Shown: positions 28,420 through 37,943 of the stretch, in pieces
Position numbering within the stretch: the first letter of the stretch is position 1
Layout: the number at the start of each line of letters is the position of its first letter
NCBI RefSeq assembly: GCF_026340095.1
Contig: NZ_JAPEPO010000001.1
Span: 3,006,501 to 3,070,500 of the forward strand
Length of the DNA: 64,000 nucleotides
Direction of reading: 5' to 3'
Origin: Streptomyces sp. NBC_01446
Lineage (GTDB): Bacteria > Actinomycetota > Actinomycetes > Streptomycetales > Streptomycetaceae
The notes under the pieces: generated by a model
Seen by the model: the letters and a program-made list of their open reading frames with translations, nothing else
Databases searched by the model: none
What the model was told of the DNA's origin: nothing
Program-made: the position numbers and the translations under genes

Positions 28420-29088
28420 TCAGCCGTCGAGGTGTTTGCGCATGCGGTCGTGCAGATCGCGCAGGCGCTTGCCTCGCTTGGGCTTGGCCTCGATGTTGCC
28501 GAGGACCGCGATGCCGTCGACGTAGACCACGGGCGCGTCCGGGTCGGCCGAGTCGAGGGTGTCCACCTCGAAGTTGCCGAGGACGCCGCCGCCGCTGCCG
28601 CGCAGCGAGATGTTCTCCGGGACGCGGACCTCCACGTTCCCGAAGACGGAGACCGCCTTGATCACGACCTGCTGGTACTCGAAGATCGCCTCGCTGAGGT
28701 CGATCTCGATGTTGCCGAAGACTGCGTACGCGTGGGTCCTGCGGCCCACGCGCCAGCGGCCCTTGCGGGTCGAGGTGCTGAAGACGGCGACCAGGTTCTC
28801 GTCGGCGACCGCCGGGACCGCGCCCATGGTGGGGCGGTTCGGGGCCGGCGAGGACGCCGCGGGCCGGCGCTGGGTGTGGGCGCCGGGCAGGTCCCTGACG
28901 AGCGGCTCGAGCTCGGCGTGGGTCTTGGCGCGGTACACCCCGTCGATCCGCTCGGCGTGCTCCTCCGCGGTGAGCCGGCCCTCCGCGAGGGCCTCGCGCA
29001 GGATGTCCGCGGTGCGGTCGCGGTCGGCGTCGGAGGCGCGCAGATCGGTCTGCGGCGCGGGCTGCTCGGGGCGCTTGTCAAGGTCCAC
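28420..29088 (-). CDS. DUF1707 domain protein with LiaF-like C-terminal domain
   Basis: A 222-residue soluble protein. The N-terminal DUF1707/SHOCT-like helix pair is LRASDADRDRTADILREALA followed by EGRLTAEEHAERID. The C-terminal half has repeating AVFGNIEIDL / SVFGNVEVRVP / GGVLGNFEVD strands, resembling the LiaF-like beta-helical domain of cell-wall stress proteins. Such proteins are frequent in actinobacteria and their role is not established. It is divergent from the class I fumarase gene. Confidence 0.87.
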   Translation of the reverse strand: MDLDKRPEQPAPQTDLRASDADRDRTADILREALAEGRLTAEEHAERIDGVYRAKTHAELEPLVRDLPGAHTQRRPAASSPAPNRPTMGAVPAVADENLVAVFSTSTRKGRWRVGRRTHAYAVFGNIEIDLSEAIFEYQQVVIKAVSVFGNVEVRVPENISLRGSGGGVLGNFEVDTLDSADPDAPVVYVDGIAVLGNIEAKPKRGKRLRDLHDRMRKHLDG

Positions 29089-29106
29089 CGGGTCAGCGTA
29101 CCCAAA

Positions 29107-29120
29107 CGCGATAGATCGCG
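29107..29120. promoter_or_regulatory. Palindrome CGCGAT-AG-ATCGCG upstream of the DUF1707 gene
   Basis: A perfect six-base inverted repeat with a two-base centre, 18 bp upstream of the DUF1707 start, in the divergent region shared with the fumarase promoter. Its position is suitable for a repressor site. The binding protein is unknown. Confidence 0.4.
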
Positions 29121-29242
29121 ACTAGGGGGCGACGGCGGGAACTGAGCCTTACCTCACAGGTTCGCCCGTACTGTCAGGTCCTACGCTGGTTGGCGCTGCC
29201 AATGGATGCCAGCTGCTAACGGCCGAAAGAGGAATGGGCGAG

Positions 29243-30913
<1,671 letters not shown>

Positions 30914-30932
30914 CACCTGAGCGCGCCGGCAG

Positions 30933-30965
30933 GGCCGCCCGTCGCCGTCACGGCGACGGGCGGCC
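30933..30965 (+). terminator. Hairpin terminator after class I fumarase
   Basis: A 15-bp stem (GGCCGCCCGTCGCCG / CGGCGACGGGCGGCC) with a three-base loop followed by TTTG, 20 bp after the stop and between convergent genes. Confidence 0.9.
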
Positions 30966-30986
30966 TTTGTGCTGTCCACCAAAAGA

Positions 30987-32510
30987 TCATGCGAACCGCT
31001 GGCCCGCCGAGCCGTCGCAGTTCTGGAGCCGCACGTTGTCCTTCGCCGAGGCGAGGGTCAGGCACAGGCCCGTCGAGGCGGACGGGCGCAGGGTGTCGCC
31101 CTGGCGGACGAACTGCTGGTTGGTGCCGCCGTGGCAGTTCCACAGGACGAGGGCCGTGCCCGCCTTGTAGGCGCTGCCGGGGACGTCCACGCAGCGGTCC
31201 TGGGTGAGTTCGGAGTGCAGGGACCGGCCGGCGGTGTCGTACCACCAGCCCTGGTTACGGGCCCCCGAGCAGTCCCACCCGATGACGGCCGTGTTGTTCG
31301 CGCTGCTTCCCCCCTTGGCGTCGGCGCACGTGCCGGTGCCCGCGTTCTTCAGTGGCCGGTACGCGTCGTCCCAGCCGCCCTGGTAGAGCTTGGGGGTGCC
31401 GGTGCTCGCCGAATCGGCGCAACCTGCTTCCCGGTAGCCGGAGTTGTAGAGCTGGGTGAGGCAGGAGGCGAAGGCGCCGTGGCCGCGCGCGTTCGGGTGG
31501 AAGGACTGGCGCACGGAGTTGGAGTCGGGCGGGAACGGGTTGGAGACGTCCACGTAGAGGCCGCGGGCCCAGGCGTCCTCCATGCACACCTCGTGGCCCT
31601 GGAAGAGCCGGGAGTTGTCGAGGTAGAAGGCGCCGGACTCCTCGGCGGCCTCGCGCATGCCGCGCTCGAAGGCGGGCACGGCGGCGTTGCGGCCCCAGGC
31701 GGCGTCGGAGTCGTAGCCGAGGCAGCCGCCGGGCAGCTTGCCGGGAAAGTTGGGGTTGTCGTGGATGTCGGGGCCGATGGGGCTGGGGTAACCCATGAGG
31801 ACGAGCTTGTAGTCGCTGTCGGCGTAGCCCGCGCCGCGCATCACGGTCTTCAGGTCGGCGACGGTCGACTCGACCTTGGGCACGAGCCCGTCGACCCTGG
31901 CCTGCCAGCCCGGCGCGTACTTGGGCTCGCACGCGCCCTGGAGCGTGAGGTAGCGGGTCACGCAGTCGGTCATGACGGGACCGAACTGGAGATCGTCGTT
32001 GGCGCCCGCGACGAGCACGATCATCTTGATCTTCGTGTTGCGCGCCTTGACGGCGAGAGCGTCGCTCTGCACCAGCTCGTCGGCGTACTGCTTGCTGCCG
32101 CCGATGCGGATGTTTCCGGTGTACGCGCCCGAGCAGGAGACGTTGTACGTCTCGTCGGCCGGGATCCCGGTGCGGTGGATGGCGGAGTCGGGCGAACGGT
32201 GGCACCAGTTGTCCGGGCCGTTCGTGCCGGCCTCGTAGGTGCCGACGCCCTCACCCGAGATCTCACTGTCCCCGAGCGAGATGAGGGCGGTCCTGCGGTC
32301 GGCCAGGGGCCGTTCGGCCGGGTCCCCGTAGAGCTTGGTGGCCTCGGCGGCGCGGATCTTCTCGAGGTCGGGCGGGAGTGGGGTGGTGGCCGCGGCGGCG
32401 GGTACCGCGGACGCGGTCGGCGCGGTCAGGCCGACGAGTGCGGCGGCCGTCGCCGCGACAACGGCGACGGCGCATCTGATGCTGGGTCTGGTGCGGTGCA
32501 GGACGTTCAT
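30987..32510 (-). CDS. Secreted SGNH/GDSL hydrolase with C-terminal ricin-B lectin domain
   Basis: A 507-residue exported enzyme. The signal peptide covers about residues 1-35 (AVAVVAATAAALVGLTAPTASA). The SGNH domain covers about 60-370, with block I ISLGDSEISGEG (nucleophile Ser), the Gly/Asn blocks (GAYTGNI, LVAGANDDL) and the catalytic SFHPNARGHG. The C-terminal ~130 residues form a ricin-type beta-trefoil with repeated CVDVPGS, ALVLWNCHGGTNQQF and LQNCDGSAGQRF QxF motifs, binding sugar polymers. It is probably an esterase or lipase acting on polysaccharide-linked acyl groups. It is divergent from fumC with a palindromic site between them. Confidence 0.92.
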   Translation of the reverse strand: MNVLHRTRPSIRCAVAVVAATAAALVGLTAPTASAVPAAAATTPLPPDLEKIRAAEATKLYGDPAERPLADRRTALISLGDSEISGEGVGTYEAGTNGPDNWCHRSPDSAIHRTGIPADETYNVSCSGAYTGNIRIGGSKQYADELVQSDALAVKARNTKIKMIVLVAGANDDLQFGPVMTDCVTRYLTLQGACEPKYAPGWQARVDGLVPKVESTVADLKTVMRGAGYADSDYKLVLMGYPSPIGPDIHDNPNFPGKLPGGCLGYDSDAAWGRNAAVPAFERGMREAAEESGAFYLDNSRLFQGHEVCMEDAWARGLYVDVSNPFPPDSNSVRQSFHPNARGHGAFASCLTQLYNSGYREAGCADSASTGTPKLYQGGWDDAYRPLKNAGTGTCADAKGGSSANNTAVIGWDCSGARNQGWWYDTAGRSLHSELTQDRCVDVPGSAYKAGTALVLWNCHGGTNQQFVRQGDTLRPSASTGLCLTLASAKDNVRLQNCDGSAGQRFA

Positions 32511-32531
32511 GACGCCTCCCCGGTTTGGGTG

Positions 32532-32558
32532 TTACCCGAGGTATTTACTGGCGGGTAA
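32532..32558. promoter_or_regulatory. Inverted repeat between the SGNH hydrolase and fumC
   Basis: TTACCCG (32532-32538) and CGGGTAA (32552-32558) are exact inverted repeats. A tighter palindrome, TTAC-TGGCGG-GTAA (32545-32558), overlaps the right arm. They lie 22-48 bp upstream of the hydrolase start and about 65 bp from fumC. The site looks like a TetR- or GntR-type operator; the regulator is unknown. Confidence 0.5.
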
Positions 32559-32623
32559 GAGACTTGGGAATAGCCAGAACACGACAAGTGCTCACGTTTT
32601 ACGAGGGATACGGAGGGACGACG

Positions 32624-34045
32624 ATGACGACGGCGATGGATGACGACGGCGGCGACGACAGCGGCCGGTACCGGATCGAGCACGACTCCATGGGCGAGGT
32701 ACGGGTCCCCGCGGACGCCAAATGGCGGGCCCAGACCCAGCGGGCCGTGGAGAACTTCCCCATCTCCGGTCAGCGCCTGGAGCGCGCCCACATCGAGGCG
32801 CTCGCCCGCATCAAGGCGGCGGCGGCCCATGTGAACGCCGAGCTCGGGGTCGTGGACAAGGACATCGCGCAGGCCATCGCGGAGTCGGCCGGCGAGGTCG
32901 CCGACGGACGCTGGGACGACCAGTTCCCCGTGGACGTCTTCCAGACCGGCTCGGGCACGTCGTCCAACATGAACACCAACGAGGTGCTCGCGACCCTCGC
33001 GACGGAGCGCCTCGGCCGCGACGTCCACCCGAACGACCATGTGAACGCGTCCCAGTCGTCGAACGACGTCTTCCCCTCGTCGATCCACATCGCGGCCACC
33101 GCCGCCGTCACCCATGACCTGATCCCGGCGCTCTCCCATCTGCGGGCGGCCCTGGAACGCAAGGCGGAGGAGTTCGCCGACGTCGTGAAGTCGGGGCGTA
33201 CGCACCTCATGGACGCGACGCCGGTGACGCTCGGGCAGGAGTTCGGCGGGTACGCGGCGCAGGTCGCTTACGGCATCGAACGTCTTCGGGCCTCGCTGCC
33301 GCGCCTGGCCGAACTGCCGCTCGGGGGAACGGCGGTGGGCACGGGGATCAACACGCCGCCCGGCTTCTCGGCCGCCGTCATCGCGGAGGTCGCGCGGACC
33401 ACGGGCCTGCCGCTGACCGAGGCGCGCAACCACTTCGAGGCGCAGGGCGCGCGTGACGGCATCGTGGAGACCAGCGGGCAGCTGCGGACCATCGCCGTCG
33501 GCCTGACGAAGATCGCCAACGATCTGCGCTGGATGGCGTCGGGTCCCCGGACCGGACTGGCCGAGATCGGCCTGCCGGACCTCCAGCCGGGCTCGTCGAT
33601 CATGCCGGGCAAGGTGAATCCGGTCATTCCCGAGGCGGTGCTCATGGTCGCCGCCCAGGTCACGGGGAACGACGCGGCGGTCGCCGCCGCGGGCGCCGCG
33701 GGGAACTTCGAGCTCAACGTCATGCTGCCGGTCATCGCCAGGAACGTCCTGGAGTCGATCAGGCTTCTCGCCAACGTCGCGCGTCTGCTCGCCGACCGGA
33801 CCGTCGACGGCATCACCGCGAACCGCGAGCGCGCCCGCGAGTACGCCGAGTCGTCACCGTCCGTGGTGACCCCGCTGAACAAGTACATCGGCTACGAGGA
33901 CGCGGCGAAGGTGGCCAAGAAGTCGCTGGCCGAGCGCAGGACGATCCGCGAGGTCGTCCTGGAAGGCGGCTACGTGGAGCGCGGCGATCTCACGGTCGAG
34001 CAGCTCGACGAGGCGTTGGATGTCCTGCGGATGACGCGCCCGTAA
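32624..34045 (+). CDS. fumC: Class II fumarate hydratase
   Basis: A 473-residue member of the fumarase/aspartase superfamily. It has the signature [11 protein letters not shown] plus the substrate-site motifs [29 protein letters not shown] and [20 protein letters not shown] 32624 follows CGGAGGGA and gives the usual N-terminus; the frame is open upstream without a ribosome site. It is iron-independent and so complements the cluster-containing fumarase upstream. Confidence 0.96.
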   Translation: MTTAMDDDGGDDSGRYRIEHDSMGEVRVPADAKWRAQTQRAVENFPISGQRLERAHIEALARIKAAAAHVNAELGVVDKDIAQAIAESAGEVADGRWDDQFPVDVFQTGSGTSSNMNTNEVLATLATERLGRDVHPNDHVNASQSSNDVFPSSIHIAATAAVTHDLIPALSHLRAALERKAEEFADVVKSGRTHLMDATPVTLGQEFGGYAAQVAYGIERLRASLPRLAELPLGGTAVGTGINTPPGFSAAVIAEVARTTGLPLTEARNHFEAQGARDGIVETSGQLRTIAVGLTKIANDLRWMASGPRTGLAEIGLPDLQPGSSIMPGKVNPVIPEAVLMVAAQVTGNDAAVAAAGAAGNFELNVMLPVIARNVLESIRLLANVARLLADRTVDGITANRERAREYAESSPSVVTPLNKYIGYEDAAKVAKKSLAERRTIREVVLEGGYVERGDLTVEQLDEALDVLRMTRP

Positions 34046-34118
34046 CAGCGTTCGGCGACTGACCGAATTCGTGGCGTGCACCGCAGCGTCACGTGCCGGG
34101 GGCACCTAATATCTGTCC

Positions 34119-34811
34119 ATGACGGACCGGACGAGCATTCTGGCGGGTGGGACCGACCGCGGCGTTGGGCGCTGGGCGCCCGGCAGCCGGATTCTGTGGC
34201 GTTACCGGACGAACGGCGGGGACGGCTTCCACATCTGCCGCCCCGTCACCGTGGTCGAGGACAGCGCCGAGCTGCTCGCCGTGTGGCTGGCACCCGGCAC
34301 CGAGTGCGTGAAGCCGGTCCTGGCCGACGGCACACCGGTGCACGAGGAGCCGCTGGCCACCCGGTACACGAGGCCGCGCACCGTGCTGCGCGACCGGTGG
34401 TTCGGCACCGGTGTCCTGAAGCTGGCGCGCCCCGGCGAGCCCTGGTCGGTGTGGCTGTTCTGGGATCCGGGCTGGCAATTCAGGAACTGGTACGTGAACC
34501 TGGAGCAGCCGCAGGTGCGCTGGGCCGGCGGCGTGGACTCCGAGGACCACTTCCTCGACCTGTCGGTCTACGCGGACCGCACCTGGCGCTGGCACGACGA
34601 GGACGAGTTCGCGCAGGCGCAGATCGCGGGCCTGATGAGCGCGGCGCAGGCCGAATCCGTACGGAGAGCGGGGCGCGCCGCGGTCGAGGTGATCGAGGAC
34701 TGGGGGCACCCGTTCCCCGACGGCTGGCAGCACTGGCGGCCCGATCCGTCGTGGCCGGTTCCCGCCCTTCCGGGTGACTGGGACCGTACGCCCGCGCATG
34801 TGTCCTCATGA
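34119..34811 (+). CDS. DUF402 family protein (FomD-like)
   Basis: A 230-residue protein of the DUF402 family. WAPGSRILWRYR opens the fold, the active-site-like segment is SVWLFWDPGWQFRNWYVNLE, and the acidic metal-site strand is FLDLSVYADRTWRWHDEDEF. Characterised relatives such as FomD and SA0684-type proteins are metal-dependent nucleotide or nucleoside diphosphate/triphosphate hydrolases, so a phosphohydrolase role is likely but unproven. A class I methyltransferase gene follows on the same strand. Confidence 0.87.
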   Translation: MTDRTSILAGGTDRGVGRWAPGSRILWRYRTNGGDGFHICRPVTVVEDSAELLAVWLAPGTECVKPVLADGTPVHEEPLATRYTRPRTVLRDRWFGTGVLKLARPGEPWSVWLFWDPGWQFRNWYVNLEQPQVRWAGGVDSEDHFLDLSVYADRTWRWHDEDEFAQAQIAGLMSAAQAESVRRAGRAAVEVIEDWGHPFPDGWQHWRPDPSWPVPALPGDWDRTPAHVSS

Positions 34812-34937
34812 GACCCTTGATGCGCCCCCGTGGTTCAAACGTAGGATCGTCCTCCGCAAGTGCACACAGGTACAACTCTTCGCGCTTGCAGCAGGTCTGA
34901 CACGATGTCAACGAGGTCATCGAGGGGCGGCGGGACC

Positions 34938-35645
34938 GTGAGTCACGGCAGCGAGGGTTACGAGACGTACGGGAGCGGTCGCCGGACCCCGGCGCCGGAC
35001 CGTACGGGCCAGGCCGAGGCCTTCGACGCGATCGGCGCCCGCTACGACGACGCCTTTCCGCACAAGGAAGGCCAGTTGGCCGCGGTGGACGCGCTGCTCG
35101 CGGGCCTCGCACCCGGCTCGCGCATACTCGAGGTGGGCTGCGGCACGGGAGTTCCGACGAGCCGTCAACTGGCGGACGCAGGACACTCGGTGGTCGGCGT
35201 GGACCTGTCGGCCGGCATGCTGGAGCTCGCCCGTAAGAACGTCCCCGAGGCCGAGTTCCATCAGCTGGACCTCGCGTCACTGCGACCCGAATCAGGCCAA
35301 GAACAGGGCGAGTTGGGCGAGTTCGACGCCGTCACCTGCTTCTTCACGCTGCTGATGCTGCCGCGCGCCGAGATCCCCGCGGCGCTGCGGCTGCTGTGTT
35401 CGATGCTCCGGCCCGGCGGGCTGCTCGCCCTGTCGATGGTCGAGGCCGATCTGGACGACGCCGAGATTCCGTTCCTGGGGCACACAATCCGGGTATCGGG
35501 TTTTCTGCGGGACGAGCTGCGCCAGGTCGTACGCGACGCGGGACTGGAGATCACCGGCGAGCACACGTACGCGTACGCTCCGGCAAGCACCGATGTACCA
35601 CCCGAACACCAGCTGTTCTTCAACTGCCGGCGCGCCGGAAAGTGA
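34938..35645 (+). CDS. Class I SAM-dependent methyltransferase
   Basis: About 235 residues. The SAM-binding motif I is ILEVGCGTGVPTSRQLAD and the acidic loop is VVGVDLSAGMLELARKN. Motif IV is EFDAVTCFFTLLMLPR and a post-motif reads LLRPGG-like (CSMLRPGGLLALSMVE). The substrate is unknown. GTG 34938 is preferred because GAGGGG precedes it by ten bases; an in-frame ATG at 34905 and another at 34860 are alternatives. It lies between DUF402 and a SpoIIE phosphatase gene. Confidence 0.88.
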   Translation: MSHGSEGYETYGSGRRTPAPDRTGQAEAFDAIGARYDDAFPHKEGQLAAVDALLAGLAPGSRILEVGCGTGVPTSRQLADAGHSVVGVDLSAGMLELARKNVPEAEFHQLDLASLRPESGQEQGELGEFDAVTCFFTLLMLPRAEIPAALRLLCSMLRPGGLLALSMVEADLDDAEIPFLGHTIRVSGFLRDELRQVVRDAGLEITGEHTYAYAPASTDVPPEHQLFFNCRRAGK

Positions 35646-35694
35646 AGCGGCACGTCGTTAGGCGCGCAGCCCAGGACGGACGGATTCGAAACGC

Positions 35695-37860
35695 GTGACG
35701 GAGCACCCCACCTCCCACGAGGGCCGCCGGCCGGCCGCCCGCCCCGCCGCCCCCGCGGACCCCCGCGGGGCCCTGAGGCGCGCCTCCGACGCGTTCCCCG
35801 CGCAGGGGCGCCCCGGAGCGACCGCGTCCGCCGACGACGCCGATCCCGCGCGCCGCGCGCCCGCGTCAGGTGCCTCCGCACCGCGCGGTGCCGCGCCCGA
35901 GCACTCCGGCGCGGCACCCGTACCCGAGCCACCGCGCCGTGAGAGCGGTGGCGGTGGGGTGCCCGGGCGGCGCAAGCCCGGTTCCGCTTCAGGCGCCGGT
36001 GGGAGCGCGCCCGAGCACGCCCTGTCGGACGCCGGACCGGACGATCCCCACCGGCCGAGGCCCGTGCCCGACCGGCGGAGCGGACAGCCGCGGCCGCCGG
36101 GGACACCCGTCCCGATGCGGCGGGACGGGGACCGGCTGCGCTTCGTGGGCGCCGCGACCCGGCGGATCGCCCGCGGGATAGATCTCGACGAGATCGTCAT
36201 GGGCCTGTGCCGCGCCTCCGTGCCCACGTTCTCCGACGTGATCCTGGTGTATCTGCGGGACCCGCTGCCGGTCGGCGACGAGCGGCCCACCGGGCCCGTC
36301 GTGCTGCGGCTGCGCAGGACGGACCGGCTGCGCCTCATCGAGGAGGGCGCCGAGGACCCGGACACCGACGGCGGCGGACTCCTGACGATGGCGGCCGGCA
36401 CCGCCCAGGGCGACCCCGTCACCGCCGAGCTGTGCGAGGTACGGACCGGGGGCGCGCTGGCCGAGGTACTGAGGGGCGTGCGGCCCGTGTTCGCGGACTC
36501 GCCCGCCGCCCTGGCCGCGCTGCCGGAGCTGCTCGGCGACGACCCGGACCTCGCCCTGCCCACCGGGCAGCGGGCGATCCTCGCGCCGCTGCGCGGGCGC
36601 CGCCGGGTGATCGGCGCGGTCGTCTTCCTGCGCCGCCCCGAGCGCCACGCGTTCGAGAACGACGACCTGCTGGTCGCGGGGCAGCTCGCCACGCACAGCG
36701 CGCTCGGCATCGACAAGGCCGTCCTGTACGGCCGCGAGGCGTACATCGCCGACGAGCTCCAGCGCACGATGCTGCCCGAGACGCTGCCGCGGCCGACGGG
36801 CGTGCGCCTCGCGTCCCGGTATCTGCCGGCCGCGGAGACCGCGCGCGTGGGCGGCGACTGGTACGACGCGATCCCGCTGCCCGGCAGCCGTGTCGCCTTG
36901 GTCGTGGGCGACGTCATGGGCCACTCCATGACGTCCGCCGCGATCATGGGCCAGCTGCGCACGACTGCGCAGACCCTCGCCGGTCTCGACCTGCCGCCGC
37001 AGGAGGTCCTGCACCATCTGGACGAGCAGGCCCAGCGCCTCGGCAGCGACCGCATGGCGACCTGCCTGTACGCGGTCTACGACCCGGTCTCGCACCGCAT
37101 CACCATCGCCAACGCGGGCCACCCGCCGCCCGTACTGCTGCATCTGGGCGGCCGCGCCGAGGTGCTGCGGGTCCCGCCGGGTGCCCCGATCGGTGTCGGC
37201 GGCGTCGACTTCGAGGCGGTCGAGCTGGACGCCCCGGCGGGCGCGACGCTCCTCCTCTACACGGACGGTCTGGTCGAGTCGCGGCTGCGGGACGTGTGGA
37301 CCGGGATAGAGCAGCTGCGGGAGCGGCTCGCCGCGACGGCCCAGCTGACGGGCCCCGACCATCCGCCGCCGCTCGAGGCGCTGTGCGACGAGGTCCTCGA
37401 CATGCTCGGTCCGGGCGACCGGGACGACGACATCGCGCTGCTCGCGGCCCGGTTCGACGGGATCGCGCCGAGCGACGTCGCGTACTGGCTCCTGGAGCCC
37501 GAGGACGCGGCGCCGGGCCGGGCCCGCCGGCTGGCGCGCAGCGCGCTCGCCCGGTGGGGCCTGGAGGAGCTGACGGACTCGGTGGAGCTCCTTGTCAGCG
37601 AGGTCGTGACGAACGCCGTGCGGTACGCGTCCCGGCCCGTCACGCTGCGCCTGCTGCGGACCGATGTGCTGCGCTGCGAGGTCGGCGACGACGTGCCGCA
37701 GCTGCCGCGGCTGCGCCAGGCCCGCGCCACCGACGAGGGCGGGCGCGGCCTGTACCTGGTCAACAGGCTGGCGCGGCGCTGGGGTGCGACGCGGCTGAGC
37801 ACCGGCAAGGTCGTGTGGTTCGAGCTGCCTCATGGCAACGGCACGGGATCGTCTGCCTGA
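35695..37860 (+). CDS. GAF-SpoIIE (PP2C) phosphatase with anti-sigma-type ATPase domain
   Basis: A 721-residue signalling protein starting at GTG 35695. The first ~145 residues are Pro/Ala/Gly/Arg-rich and probably disordered. Next come a GAF-like domain (about 150-350), SpoIIE phosphatase (about 355-600: GGDWYDAIPLPG, VVGDVMGHS, NAGHPPPVLL, RDDDIALLAARFDG) and HATPase_c_2 (about 610-715: VSEVVTNAVRYA, DEGGRGLYLVNRLA, KVVWFEL). It has the same domain order at its C-terminus as the phosphatase at 3707-6445 but lacks the PAS domains. It is probably part of a sigma-factor partner-switching pathway. Confidence 0.92.
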   Translation: MTEHPTSHEGRRPAARPAAPADPRGALRRASDAFPAQGRPGATASADDADPARRAPASGASAPRGAAPEHSGAAPVPEPPRRESGGGGVPGRRKPGSASGAGGSAPEHALSDAGPDDPHRPRPVPDRRSGQPRPPGTPVPMRRDGDRLRFVGAATRRIARGIDLDEIVMGLCRASVPTFSDVILVYLRDPLPVGDERPTGPVVLRLRRTDRLRLIEEGAEDPDTDGGGLLTMAAGTAQGDPVTAELCEVRTGGALAEVLRGVRPVFADSPAALAALPELLGDDPDLALPTGQRAILAPLRGRRRVIGAVVFLRRPERHAFENDDLLVAGQLATHSALGIDKAVLYGREAYIADELQRTMLPETLPRPTGVRLASRYLPAAETARVGGDWYDAIPLPGSRVALVVGDVMGHSMTSAAIMGQLRTTAQTLAGLDLPPQEVLHHLDEQAQRLGSDRMATCLYAVYDPVSHRITIANAGHPPPVLLHLGGRAEVLRVPPGAPIGVGGVDFEAVELDAPAGATLLLYTDGLVESRLRDVWTGIEQLRERLAATAQLTGPDHPPPLEALCDEVLDMLGPGDRDDDIALLAARFDGIAPSDVAYWLLEPEDAAPGRARRLARSALARWGLEELTDSVELLVSEVVTNAVRYASRPVTLRLLRTDVLRCEVGDDVPQLPRLRQARATDEGGRGLYLVNRLARRWGATRLSTGKVVWFELPHGNGTGSSA

Positions 37861-37893
37861 ACCTGCGCATACCTGCCTGAACCTGCACATATA

Positions 37894-37931
37894 CGAGTGG
37901 GCCCGGAACCGTACGGTTCCGGGCCCACTCG
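37894..37931. terminator. Bidirectional terminator between SpoIIE phosphatase and penicillin-binding protein
   Basis: A perfect 17-bp stem (left arm 37894-37910, right arm 37915-37931) around GTAC, which makes the whole element a perfect palindrome. It sits between convergent stops at 37860 and 37944. Confidence 0.9.
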
Positions 37932-37943
37932 CGTGCGTCACTG

